The position numbers and the translations under genes are program-made. From positions 1-6,265 of the forward strand of contig JAIRRE010000112.1 of the NCBI GenBank assembly GCA_031256125.1: 6,265 nucleotides of DNA, read 5' to 3'. Position 1 is the stretch's first letter, and each line of letters starts with the position of its first letter. The notes below the pieces were generated by a model that did no database searches, was not told the DNA's origin, and worked only from the letters and a program-made list of their open reading frames with translations. Below are positions 1 to 5,450 of this stretch, piece after piece. Source of the DNA: Burkholderiaceae bacterium (GTDB taxonomy: Bacteria > Pseudomonadota > Gammaproteobacteria > Burkholderiales > Burkholderiaceae_C).

Positions 1-333
1 ACGAATACGCTCGGCCAGATTGCCCTGCGGCGTCAGTTCCAGTTCGATTTTGCCGGCGCGGTAAAGCGCGTCGAACACGTGGCTGTCGGTGGCGCGCGGA
101 TAGCTGCACACGATGCGGCGCACCCGCCCGAGCTTCATCAGCCGCGCCAGCCCGGCTTCGCCGAGGCCGGCATTGTTGGCCACCACCGTCAGGTCGCGCG
201 CGCCCTGCTCGGCCAGCCCCTCGATCAACTCCTGAGGCGTGCCCGCGCCGCCAAAGCCGCCGATCAGCACTGTCGCGCCGTCAGACACACCGGCCAGCGC
301 CTCGGCAACGGTGGTGACAATTTTGTCGATCAT
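1..333 (-). CDS. CoA-transferase alpha subunit, second copy (partial, N-terminal 111 residues)
   Basis: N-terminal half of a family I CoA-transferase alpha subunit (3-oxoacid/3-oxoadipate CoA-transferase, PcaI/ScoA type). It starts at the ATG read from 333 (MIDKIVTTVAEALAG) and is open to the left edge, so roughly the second half is missing. The family signature is present around residues 17-31: DGATVLIGGF followed by GGAGTP, with the three-residue spacing usual for the family. Further conserved stretches are VVANNAG (49-55), RVRRIVCSYPR (69-79) and PQGNLAERIR (102-111). By hand alignment it is identical to the complete alpha subunit at 1033-1722 at about 78 of 111 positions, so it is a paralogue, not an assembly copy. 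It lies 23 bases after the beta-subunit stop and should be co-transcribed; no strong ribosome site is visible. It probably starts a second alpha/beta pair outside the window. Substrate unknown: 3-oxoadipate, acetoacetate or a related 3-oxoacid. Confidence 0.9.
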   Translation of the reverse strand, partial: MIDKIVTTVAEALAGVSDGATVLIGGFGGAGTPQELIEGLAEQGARDLTVVANNAGLGEAGLARLMKLGRVRRIVCSYPRATDSHVFDALYRAGKIELELTPQGNLAERIR

Positions 334-356
334 GTGGCAGTGAGCAGGAAACCTTG

Positions 357-1004
357 TTAGCAAACGGGCGCGATAGGCAGGCCGACCAGTCGTTCCAATT
401 CGGTGTGCGTCAAACCCGCTACCGTGTCGATCAGCGCCAGCCCCCGCGACGAACAGGCAAAAGTCGCCAAGTCGGTATAGACGCGCTTGACACAGCCGAT
501 GCCGGTCAGCGGGTAGGTGCACGCCGGCACCAGTTTGCTCTGGCCTTGCTTGGTCAGCAAATCCATCATCACCCAGGTTTGTTTGGCACCGACCGCCAGG
601 TCCATCGCGCCGCCGACGGCCGGAATCGCATCCGGCTCACCGGTGCTCCAGTTGGCCAGATCACCCGTGGCGGAGACCTGAAATGCGCCCAGCACGCAGA
701 TGTCCAGATGCCCGCCGCGCATCATGGCAAAGCTGTCGGCGTGGTGAAAGAAAGCGCCGCCGGGTAGCAGCGTGACGGGTTGTTTGCCGGCATTAATCAG
801 GTCGTAATCCTCCTGTCCGGCAGCAGGCGCCGGCCCCATGCCGAGGATGCCGTTTTCGCTGTGCAGGATGATTTCCCGCCCGGCTGGCAGATGATTGGCT
901 ACCCGTGTCGGTTGGCCGATGCCGAGGTTGACCACCGCGCCATCGAAAATATCCTGCGCCACGCGCTCGGCCACTTGTTCCGGGGTGCGTTTTGCGTAAG
1001 TCAT
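357..1004 (-). CDS. pcaJ: 3-oxoadipate/3-oxoacid CoA-transferase beta subunit
   Basis: Beta subunit (215 aa, normal length) of a heterodimeric succinyl-CoA:3-oxoacid CoA-transferase. The enzyme transfers CoA from succinyl-CoA to a 3-oxoacid; in the beta-ketoadipate pathway this makes 3-oxoadipyl-CoA before thiolytic cleavage. It carries the catalytic signature LHSENGIL at residues 47-54, with Glu50 as the expected residue forming the glutamyl-CoA intermediate. NLGIG (26-30), PGGAFFHHADSFAMMRGG (81-98), LGAFQVS (105-111), STGEPDAIPAVGGAMDLAVG (120-139) and CTYPLTG (162-168) are typical of PcaJ. The start at 1004 is preferred because AAGGA lies 7 bases upstream; an in-frame ATG at 1028 would add 8 residues and lacks a site. 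A longer open frame back to 1142 overlaps the alpha gene and is unlikely. It lies 28 bases after the alpha-subunit stop, so the two are expected to be co-translated. 3-Oxoadipate as substrate is inferred from similarity; acetoacetate is possible. Confidence 0.93.
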   Translation of the reverse strand: MTYAKRTPEQVAERVAQDIFDGAVVNLGIGQPTRVANHLPAGREIILHSENGILGMGPAPAAGQEDYDLINAGKQPVTLLPGGAFFHHADSFAMMRGGHLDICVLGAFQVSATGDLANWSTGEPDAIPAVGGAMDLAVGAKQTWVMMDLLTKQGQSKLVPACTYPLTGIGCVKRVYTDLATFACSSRGLALIDTVAGLTHTELERLVGLPIAPVC

Positions 1005-1011
1005 GGCTATA

Positions 1012-1016
1012 TCCTT
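1012..1016 (-). promoter_or_regulatory. Ribosome binding site of the CoA-transferase beta subunit
   Basis: AAGGA on the minus strand, 7 bases before the ATG at 1004. It is the only clear Shine-Dalgarno match in the window, and it decides the start of the beta subunit over the upstream in-frame ATGs at 1028 and 1142. Confidence 0.7.
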
Positions 1017-1032
1017 GATTGAATCCATCGGC

Positions 1033-1722
1033 CTATGCCGCCGCGCGATTGACCTTGACGATGCGGTGCACAAAGATGCCTGGCGTGACGATGGCTTCGG
1101 GATCGAGCGCGCCCAGTTCCACCACCTCGTGCACCGAGGCAATGGTTTTTTGGGTGCCCATCGCCATCACCGGACCGAAGTTGCGCCCGGCCTTGCGATA
1201 GGTCAGGTTACCCCAGCGGTCGCCGCGTTCGGCCTTGACCAAGGCCACATCGCCGTGAATCGGGTATTCCAGCACATACTGGCGGCCGCCGATTTCGCGC
1301 GTCTCGCGCGGCACGCCGTTGGTTTGGGCCAAAACCGTGCCATAGCCGGTGGGGCAGAAGAATGCGCCGATGCCCGCGCCCGCCGCGCGGATGCGCTCGG
1401 CCAGATTGCCTTGCGGCACCAATTCGAGTTCAACCTTGCCGCTGCGATACAAGCCGTCGAAAACATAACTGTTGGCCTGGCGCGGAAAGCTGCAAATCAT
1501 TTTGCGTACGCGCCCGGCTTTTAGGAGCGCGGCCAAGCCGGTGTCGCCCGTGCCGGCGTTGTTGCTGACCACCGTCAGGTTCCGGGCGCCCTGCTCGATC
1601 AAGCCGTCGATCAGTTCGACGGGCAGGCCGGCGGAATCGCCAAAACCGCCGATTAGCACCGTTGCGCCGTCGGCGATGCCTTCCAGCGCCTGCGCAATGT
1701 TGTGTGCGATTTTGTCAATCAT
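1033..1722 (-). CDS. pcaI: 3-oxoadipate/3-oxoacid CoA-transferase alpha subunit
   Basis: Complete alpha subunit (229 aa, normal length) that pairs with the beta subunit encoded just downstream. The alpha subunit contributes CoA binding, while the catalytic glutamate sits on the beta chain. Visible family blocks are DGATVLIGGF (18-27), LTVVSNNAG (49-57), KMICSFPRQANSYVFD (74-89), PQGNLAERIR (103-112), GIGAFFCPTGYGT (117-129), GDRWGNLTYRKAGRNFGPVMAM (167-188, two overlapping blocks) and TPGIFV (213-218). The block from 113 to 218 closely follows PcaI proteins as I remember them. Oddity: after GGF the loop reads GDSAGLP, one residue longer than the usual GGF-xxx-G-x-P spacing, which the second copy at 1-333 keeps. 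The start at 1722 gives the family's usual MIDKI beginning and matches the paralogue, although no good ribosome site precedes it. It is the first gene of the leftward operon; a promoter candidate lies at 1770-1800. Confidence 0.93.
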   Translation of the reverse strand: MIDKIAHNIAQALEGIADGATVLIGGFGDSAGLPVELIDGLIEQGARNLTVVSNNAGTGDTGLAALLKAGRVRKMICSFPRQANSYVFDGLYRSGKVELELVPQGNLAERIRAAGAGIGAFFCPTGYGTVLAQTNGVPRETREIGGRQYVLEYPIHGDVALVKAERGDRWGNLTYRKAGRNFGPVMAMGTQKTIASVHEVVELGALDPEAIVTPGIFVHRIVKVNRAAA

Positions 1723-1810
1723 CAGTGGGTAGCCCGATCACTGCGGACACTTGGGCAGCAGTTTCCATATTCATAAAGCTATTCTCGGCATCCCGGTCAA
1801 TCCAGGCCAT
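1715..1810 (-). CDS. Possible 31-residue leader ORF overlapping the alpha-subunit start
   Basis: A minus-strand open frame from the ATG at 1810 (MAWIDRDAENSF, then MNMETAAQVSAVIGLPTDD) whose TGA overlaps the first 8 bases of the alpha-subunit gene (ATGATTGA). Such an overlap could couple translation of a leader peptide to the downstream gene. Internal ATGs at 1774 and 1768 would give 19- and 17-residue versions. No Shine-Dalgarno sequence precedes any of these starts, and the frame stays open upstream without a clear start, as expected by chance in GC-rich DNA. The promoter candidate at 1770-1800 lies inside the frame; if that promoter is the one used, this peptide would not be made. I recognise no family. 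Probably chance, recorded because it fills most of an otherwise empty gap. Confidence 0.13.
   Translation of the reverse strand: MAWIDRDAENSFMNMETAAQVSAVIGLPTDD
1770..1800 (-). promoter_or_regulatory. Candidate sigma-70 promoter for the CoA-transferase operon
   Basis: On the minus strand, TTGACC (1800-1795; 5 of 6 match to TTGACA) is followed after 17 bases by TTTATG (1777-1772), or after 19 bases by TATGAA (1775-1770; 4 of 6 match to TATAAT). Transcription would begin near 1763, about 40 bases before the alpha-subunit ATG. The local DNA is more AT-rich than its surroundings. The -35 element is good and the -10 weak, as in promoters needing an activator; IclR- or LysR-type regulators commonly control pca genes, but I could not identify an operator. 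Confidence 0.4.
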
Positions 1811-1911
1811 CGGGATAAACACCGATACCGGCCGTGCCGGAGCCGTGCTAGACGATTGAATCCGCACCGCCGGTGGATGTGCATTGGCCGCTGTGGTGCT
1901 ACCCTTGCCCC

Positions 1912-2370
1912 ATGTTCAATCCCACCCAGGAAGACGTGCGGCGCTTTTTTTGCGGCGCTTGGGCCAAACACCAGGCGGGTCAGCCCGTGGAAGCGCTGGA
2001 AGCAATTGCCGCCAACTGGATCGCCGAACACCCCGAATGGCATGACGACTTCGCCGACGCCGCCGACGCCGTGGCGCGCCAGTATCCCGAAGGCAGCCCC
2101 GGCGGCAATCCGTTTCTGCACCTTGCCATGCATCTGTCAATCAGCGAGCAATGCAGCATCGATCAGCCGCGCGGCATCCGCCAGGCGGTGGAACTGCTGG
2201 CCCGCCGCCAAAGCGACCTGCACGCCGCCCACCACGTGGCGATGGAGTGCCTGGGCCAAATGCTCGCCGACGCCCAAGCCAGCGGCCAAGCGCCCGATGG
2301 CGCCACTTACGTCGCGGCAGTGCAGCGCCGGGCAACGCGGAATGCTCACCCAGAATCTCCGAATAAGTAG
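1912..2370 (+). CDS. DUF1841 family protein
   Basis: A 152-residue protein that I recognise as DUF1841, a small proteobacterial family of unknown function. The start at 1912 gives the family's typical beginning, MFNPTQEDVRRFF (1-13); the in-frame ATG at 1873 would only add 13 unlike residues. Conserved blocks are the EAIAANWIAEHPEWH region (30-44), NPFLHLAMHLSISEQ (66-80), IDQPRGIR (83-90) and the His-rich helix DLHAAHHVAMECLGQML (102-118). There is no signal peptide or membrane segment, so it is probably a soluble helical cytoplasmic protein. His70, His74, His104, His107, His108 and Glu112 could suggest metal binding, but that is only inference. It diverges from the CoA-transferase operon with a 189-base gap and is followed by a 164-base gap, so it may be transcribed alone. 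No good ribosome site or promoter is visible; a leaderless or weakly initiated transcript is possible. The last ten or so residues look poorly conserved. Confidence 0.88.
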   Translation: MFNPTQEDVRRFFCGAWAKHQAGQPVEALEAIAANWIAEHPEWHDDFADAADAVARQYPEGSPGGNPFLHLAMHLSISEQCSIDQPRGIRQAVELLARRQSDLHAAHHVAMECLGQMLADAQASGQAPDGATYVAAVQRRATRNAHPESPNK

Positions 2371-2449
2371 CAAAAATCCACCCGGTCAATAGTTCCCCGC
2401 ATGGCCGGCGTGTGACGCCCGTCCGACAGCGGCGGCGGCGTTTTCCGCG

Positions 2450-2455
2450 CACAAT
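2450..2455 (+). promoter_or_regulatory. Weak -10-like element ahead of the MoxR gene
   Basis: CACAAT matches TATAAT at 4 of 6 positions and sits in the sequence GCGCACAATGAC, 79 bases before the MoxR ATG. The best -35-like sequence (CCGACA, 2423-2428) is 21 bases upstream, which is too far for a standard promoter. It is recorded as the only candidate found in the 164-base gap 2371-2534. Confidence 0.18.
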
Positions 2456-2471
2456 GACTGGATAGGGTCCG

Positions 2472-2487
2472 GGTCCGGCTTCGGGCC
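2472..2487 (+). other. GC-rich hairpin in the gap between DUF1841 and MoxR
   Basis: GGTCCG, loop GCTT, CGGGCC: a six-pair stem with one G-T pair and a four-base loop, followed by TGGTTTCG. It could be a weak terminator for the DUF1841 transcript or a structure in the MoxR leader. There is no proper T-run after it, so an intrinsic terminator is doubtful. The gap otherwise shows GC-rich sequence with no gene of its own. Confidence 0.25.
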
Positions 2488-2534
2488 TGGTTTCGCGCAC
2501 GGGCGCATCCTGCTCACACCTCATCCACGATGTC

Positions 2535-3377
2535 ATGAAATTTCAGGGATCCGAACACTACGTCGCCACGCAAGACCTGATGCTGGCGGTCAACGCCGCC
2601 ATTACGCTGCAGCGCCCATTGCTGGTCAAGGGCGAACCGGGCACGGGCAAGACCATGCTGGCCGAGGAGGTCGCGCAAGCGGTCGGCCTGCCGCTGCTGC
2701 AATGGCACATCAAAAGCACCACCAAGGCGCAGCAGGGCCTGTATGAATACGATGCCGTAAGCCGACTGCGCGACAGCCAATTGGGCGACGACCGCGTCAA
2801 AGACATCCACAACTACATCGTGCGCGGCGTACTGTGGCAAGCCTTTGCCGCCGAACAGCCAGTGGCGCTGCTGATCGACGAAATCGACAAAGCCGACATC
2901 GAGTTCCCCAACGACCTGCTGCGCGAACTCGACCGTATGGAGTTCCATTGCTACGAGACGCGCGAAACCATCCGCGCCCGGCACCGGCCACTGGTTTTCA
3001 TCACCTCCAATAACGAAAAAGAGTTGCCCGACGCCTTTTTGCGCCGCTGTTTTTTCCACTACATCCGGTTCCCGGAGCCGGAAACCATGCGGCAGATCGT
3101 GAACGTGCATTTCCCCGATCTCAAAAAAGAACTGCTCACCGCCGCCATGAAGGTGTTCTATGACGTGCGCGGTCTGCCAGGGCTGAAGAAAAAACCTTCC
3201 ACCAGCGAATTGCTCGATTGGCTCAAGCTCCTGGTAGCCGAGGACATCCCGCTTACCGCCCTGCGCAGCGCGGACGACAAAATTTCCGTACCGCCGCTGG
3301 TGGGCGCGCTACTGAAAAACGAGCAGGATGTGCCGCTGTTTGAAAAATTGGTGTTCATGAATCAACGCAACCGGTAA
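2535..3377 (+). CDS. MoxR-family AAA+ ATPase (CoxD-like)
   Basis: A complete 280-residue MoxR-type AAA+ ATPase. These proteins use ATP hydrolysis, as ring-shaped oligomers, to remodel or mature partner proteins, usually with a VWA-domain protein; CoxD with CoxE, in maturation of carbon monoxide dehydrogenase, is a known example. Visible motifs in order are Walker A GEPGTGKT (33-40), Walker B ALLIDEID (111-118), sensor 1 TSNN (157-160), the arginine-finger pair RR (170-171) and a C-terminal lid helix STSELLDWLKLL (222-233). There is no signal peptide, so it is cytoplasmic. The start at 2535 fits because Walker A falls at the usual distance from the N terminus; an ATG 5 bases earlier is out of frame and closes at once. 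The GNAT gene follows after 7 bases, so the two share a transcript. The likely partner is the VWA protein at 5451, two genes downstream. The substrate complex is not identifiable from this window. Confidence 0.93.
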   Translation: MKFQGSEHYVATQDLMLAVNAAITLQRPLLVKGEPGTGKTMLAEEVAQAVGLPLLQWHIKSTTKAQQGLYEYDAVSRLRDSQLGDDRVKDIHNYIVRGVLWQAFAAEQPVALLIDEIDKADIEFPNDLLRELDRMEFHCYETRETIRARHRPLVFITSNNEKELPDAFLRRCFFHYIRFPEPETMRQIVNVHFPDLKKELLTAAMKVFYDVRGLPGLKKKPSTSELLDWLKLLVAEDIPLTALRSADDKISVPPLVGALLKNEQDVPLFEKLVFMNQRNR

Positions 3378-3384
3378 CCCCGCC

Positions 3385-3990
3385 ATGCCTTCCGCCGACG
3401 CCTTCATCCAACCCCAAATACAACGCGAACGCGGCGTGCGGCTGGAGCCGCTGGCGCTTGAACACGAGGCCGGCCTGCGCGCGGCCGCCACCGATGGTCA
3501 ATTGTGGAAACTGCGCGTCACCAGCGTGCCCGAACCGCAACAAACCCGCGCCTATATCGAAACGGCCTTGCAACTGCGCGCCGAAGGCTCGCGCCTGGCC
3601 TTTGCCGTGATTGAGGATGCCACCGGCACGGTGCTGGGCAGCACCAGCTACCACGACATCGTGCCCGCCGTCCGCCGGGTGGAAATTGGTTACACGTGGT
3701 ATGCCCGGCGCGTGCAGCGCACGCACGTCAACACCGTGTGCAAGCTGATGATGATGCGCCACGCTTTCGAGACCATCGGCTGTGCCGTAGTGGGCTGGCG
3801 CACCGACAACTTCAACTACGCCAGTCAGCGCGCCATAGAGCGGCTGGGCGCGAAAAAAGACGGCGTCACCCGCCACCACGCGCTGCGGCGCGACGGCACG
3901 GTGCGAGATACCGTCATGTACAGCCTGCTGGCAGGCGAATGGCCCGAAGTGCGTGCGCATCTGCTGTATTTGCTGGAGCGGGATAAATAA
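3385..3990 (+). CDS. GNAT N-acetyltransferase, RimJ/RimL type
   Basis: A 201-residue GNAT-fold acetyltransferase that should transfer an acetyl group from acetyl-CoA to an amine on a protein, peptide or small molecule. Substrate strand region: LAFAVIEDATGTVLGSTSYHDI (71-92, two overlapping segments). The acetyl-CoA loop with its following helix is QRTHVNTVCKLMMMRHAFE (111-129), where QRTHVN takes the place of the general Q/R-x-x-G-x-G/A motif. I recall a similar loop in many RimL-like proteins of this subgroup, so it is not a sign of inactivity. The region TDNFNYASQRAIERLGA (140-156) and RDTVMYSLLAGEWP (174-187) are also typical of the Acetyltransf_3 group. Cytoplasmic, no signal. It starts 7 bases after the MoxR stop without a clear ribosome site, suggesting translational coupling. 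Whether it acts with the MoxR-VWA pair or is a passenger cannot be told. Confidence 0.9.
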   Translation: MPSADAFIQPQIQRERGVRLEPLALEHEAGLRAAATDGQLWKLRVTSVPEPQQTRAYIETALQLRAEGSRLAFAVIEDATGTVLGSTSYHDIVPAVRRVEIGYTWYARRVQRTHVNTVCKLMMMRHAFETIGCAVVGWRTDNFNYASQRAIERLGAKKDGVTRHHALRRDGTVRDTVMYSLLAGEWPEVRAHLLYLLERDK

Positions 3991-4029
3991 CGGCTGGCTC
4001 TGGCTGAGTGTGCGCCCCAAGCGCGCAGT

Positions 4030-4058
4030 CCCTGCAAATTTCGCCAGTTCTCTTTAAA
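4030..4058 (+). promoter_or_regulatory. Candidate promoter for the Fsr-type transporter
   Basis: CTGCAA (4030-4035; 3 of 6 match) and TAAACT (4053-4058; 4 of 6 match) are separated by 17 bases in a locally AT-richer stretch between the GNAT and transporter genes. Transcription would start near 4065, upstream of the ATGs at 4101, 4128 and 4140 and downstream of the first in-frame ATG at 4008. If real, it rules out the longest N terminus. Confidence 0.27.
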
Positions 4059-4127
4059 CTTTCCCGCTTCCATTTTGGTCGCGCGGTGTGCCATTGCGCG
4101 ATGTTTTACCGCCTGGTCCAGCCGCCC

Positions 4128-5396
4128 ATGAATAACGCCATGCCCGATGCCGCCGCAGCGGCAGGTTCTGTTGCTTCCTCACCCGTGGCGACGACGCCCG
4201 GAATCTCCGCCGGGCCAGTAAACGACCGTACCGCCTTTCGCGTGCTGGGCGCGGTCAGTGTCAGCCACATGCTCAACGACATGATGCAGTCGGTGCTGCT
4301 GGCTATTTACCCGATGCTGCACGCGCGTTTCGCGCTGACCATCGGGCAGGTGGGGCTGATTACGATGACCTATCAGTTCGCCGCCTCGCTGCTTCAGCCG
4401 TGCGTCGGTTTTATCGCCGACAAGCGCCCGATGCCGTATTCGCTGCCGGTGGGCATGGGCTTTACGCTGGTGGGGCTGTTGCTGCTCTCGGGTGCGCCTT
4501 CCTACGGCTTTGTGCTGGCTGCCGCCGCGCTGATTGGCACCGGCTCGTCCGTGTTCCATCCCGAATCCTCGCGCGTGGCGCGCATGGCCTCGGGCGGGCG
4601 CTACGGGCTGGCGCAATCGGTGTTCCAGGTGGGCGGCAACGGCGGGTCGGCACTGGGGCCGCTGCTGGTCGCGCTCATCATTACCGGGCATGGGCAGGGC
4701 CGTGCGGCTTGGTTCTCGCTGGCCGCGCTGGTCGGTATGGTGCTGCTGAGCTTCGTCGGGCGCTGGTATGCCGCCAACCGCTGGCGTTTGAAGCCCAAGG
4801 CGCGCAAGATGGGCAGTGGCGAGGATGTGACGCTCTCGCGCGGCCGCATCCAGGCGACGCTGGCCGTGCTGCTGCTGCTGATCTTCTCCAAATACTTTTA
4901 TCTGGCCAGCCTCAACAGCTACCTGACTTTTTACCTGATGGGCAAATTCCACATTTCGGAGCACTTGGCGCTGATGTTCCTGTTCCTGTTCCTGGCTGCC
5001 GTGGCGGCGGGCACGTTGGTGGGCGGCCCGGTGGGCGACCGCATTGGCAGAAAGCGCGTGATCTGGGGTTCGATTCTTGGCGTGGCGCCATTCACGCTGC
5101 TGCTGCCGCACGCCAGCCTGTTGTGGACGGGCGTGCTGATCGCCATCATCGGGGTGATGCTGGCCTCGGCGTTTCCGGCGATTCTGGTTTATGCGCAGGA
5201 ACTGCTGCCCGGCAAGGTCGGCACCGTCGCCGGGCTGTTCTTCGGCTTTGCCTTCGGCATGGGCGGTCTGGGCGCGGCGGCGCTTGGGCATCTGGCCGAT
5301 CTGACCAGCCTGAACTTTGTCTATCAGGTCTGCGCTTTCCTGCCTCTGCTGGGCCTGTGCGCGGCGTTTTTGCCGGATATACGCTCGGTCAAGTAG
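4128..5396 (+). CDS. fsr: MFS transporter, fosmidomycin-resistance (Fsr) family
   Basis: A 422-residue inner-membrane efflux protein of the major facilitator superfamily, closely resembling Fsr, which in E. coli exports the isoprenoid-pathway inhibitor fosmidomycin by proton exchange. Twelve membrane segments are plausible. Family hallmarks are SHMLNDMMQSVLLAIYPML in TM1 (about 46-64), the loop 2-3 motif GFIADKRP (94-101), SVFHPESSRVARMASGG (141-157), QVGGNGGSALGPLL (167-180) and the second-half motif GPVGDRIGRKR (300-310). A positively charged central loop (about 220-240) separates the halves. The start is uncertain: in-frame ATGs lie at 4008, 4101, 4128 and 4140, none with a ribosome site. 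I chose 4128, which leaves about 30 Ala/Ser/Pro/Thr-rich residues before TM1. The actual drug or natural substrate in this organism is unknown. It lies 137 bases after the GNAT stop and may have its own promoter. It separates the MoxR and VWA genes. Confidence 0.9.
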   Translation: MNNAMPDAAAAAGSVASSPVATTPGISAGPVNDRTAFRVLGAVSVSHMLNDMMQSVLLAIYPMLHARFALTIGQVGLITMTYQFAASLLQPCVGFIADKRPMPYSLPVGMGFTLVGLLLLSGAPSYGFVLAAAALIGTGSSVFHPESSRVARMASGGRYGLAQSVFQVGGNGGSALGPLLVALIITGHGQGRAAWFSLAALVGMVLLSFVGRWYAANRWRLKPKARKMGSGEDVTLSRGRIQATLAVLLLLIFSKYFYLASLNSYLTFYLMGKFHISEHLALMFLFLFLAAVAAGTLVGGPVGDRIGRKRVIWGSILGVAPFTLLLPHASLLWTGVLIAIIGVMLASAFPAILVYAQELLPGKVGTVAGLFFGFAFGMGGLGAAALGHLADLTSLNFVYQVCAFLPLLGLCAAFLPDIRSVK

Positions 5397-5450
5397 TCCG
5401 GTGCAGAATGCCTGCTCATAACGCCCTCATGATCTGAATACCGCACCGCC

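Noticed and set aside
1005..1142. Longer beta-subunit start at 1142
   Set aside because: It would overlap the alpha-subunit gene by more than 100 bases and add 46 residues unlike the family. The ATG at 1004 has AAGGA at the right distance.
1..1410. Assembly duplication as the reason for two alpha subunits
   Set aside because: The two copies differ at about 30% of residues and by one inserted residue, so they are true paralogues.
2514..3110. Minus-strand 198-residue open frame under the MoxR gene
   Set aside because: Antisense to Walker A and B coding sequence; a shadow produced by codon bias.
3355..4020. Minus-strand 221-residue open frame under the GNAT gene
   Set aside because: Antisense to a clear acetyltransferase, with no motif or ribosome site of its own.
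4179..5291. Minus-strand 370-residue open frame antisense to the transporter
   Set aside because: Its translation is a Gln/Arg/His/Ala-rich, low-complexity sequence with no family resemblance. It is the usual antisense shadow of a GC-rich membrane-protein gene, while the plus-strand frame has clear Fsr motifs.
4400..5437. Plus-strand 345-residue open frame in another frame of the transporter
   Set aside because: Gly/Arg/Ala-rich translation without recognisable domains, wholly overlapping a confidently identified gene.
5399..5448. CGGTGC and GCACCG as a possible terminator after the transporter
   Set aside because: Only six pairs with a loop of 38 bases and no T-run; not a credible terminator.
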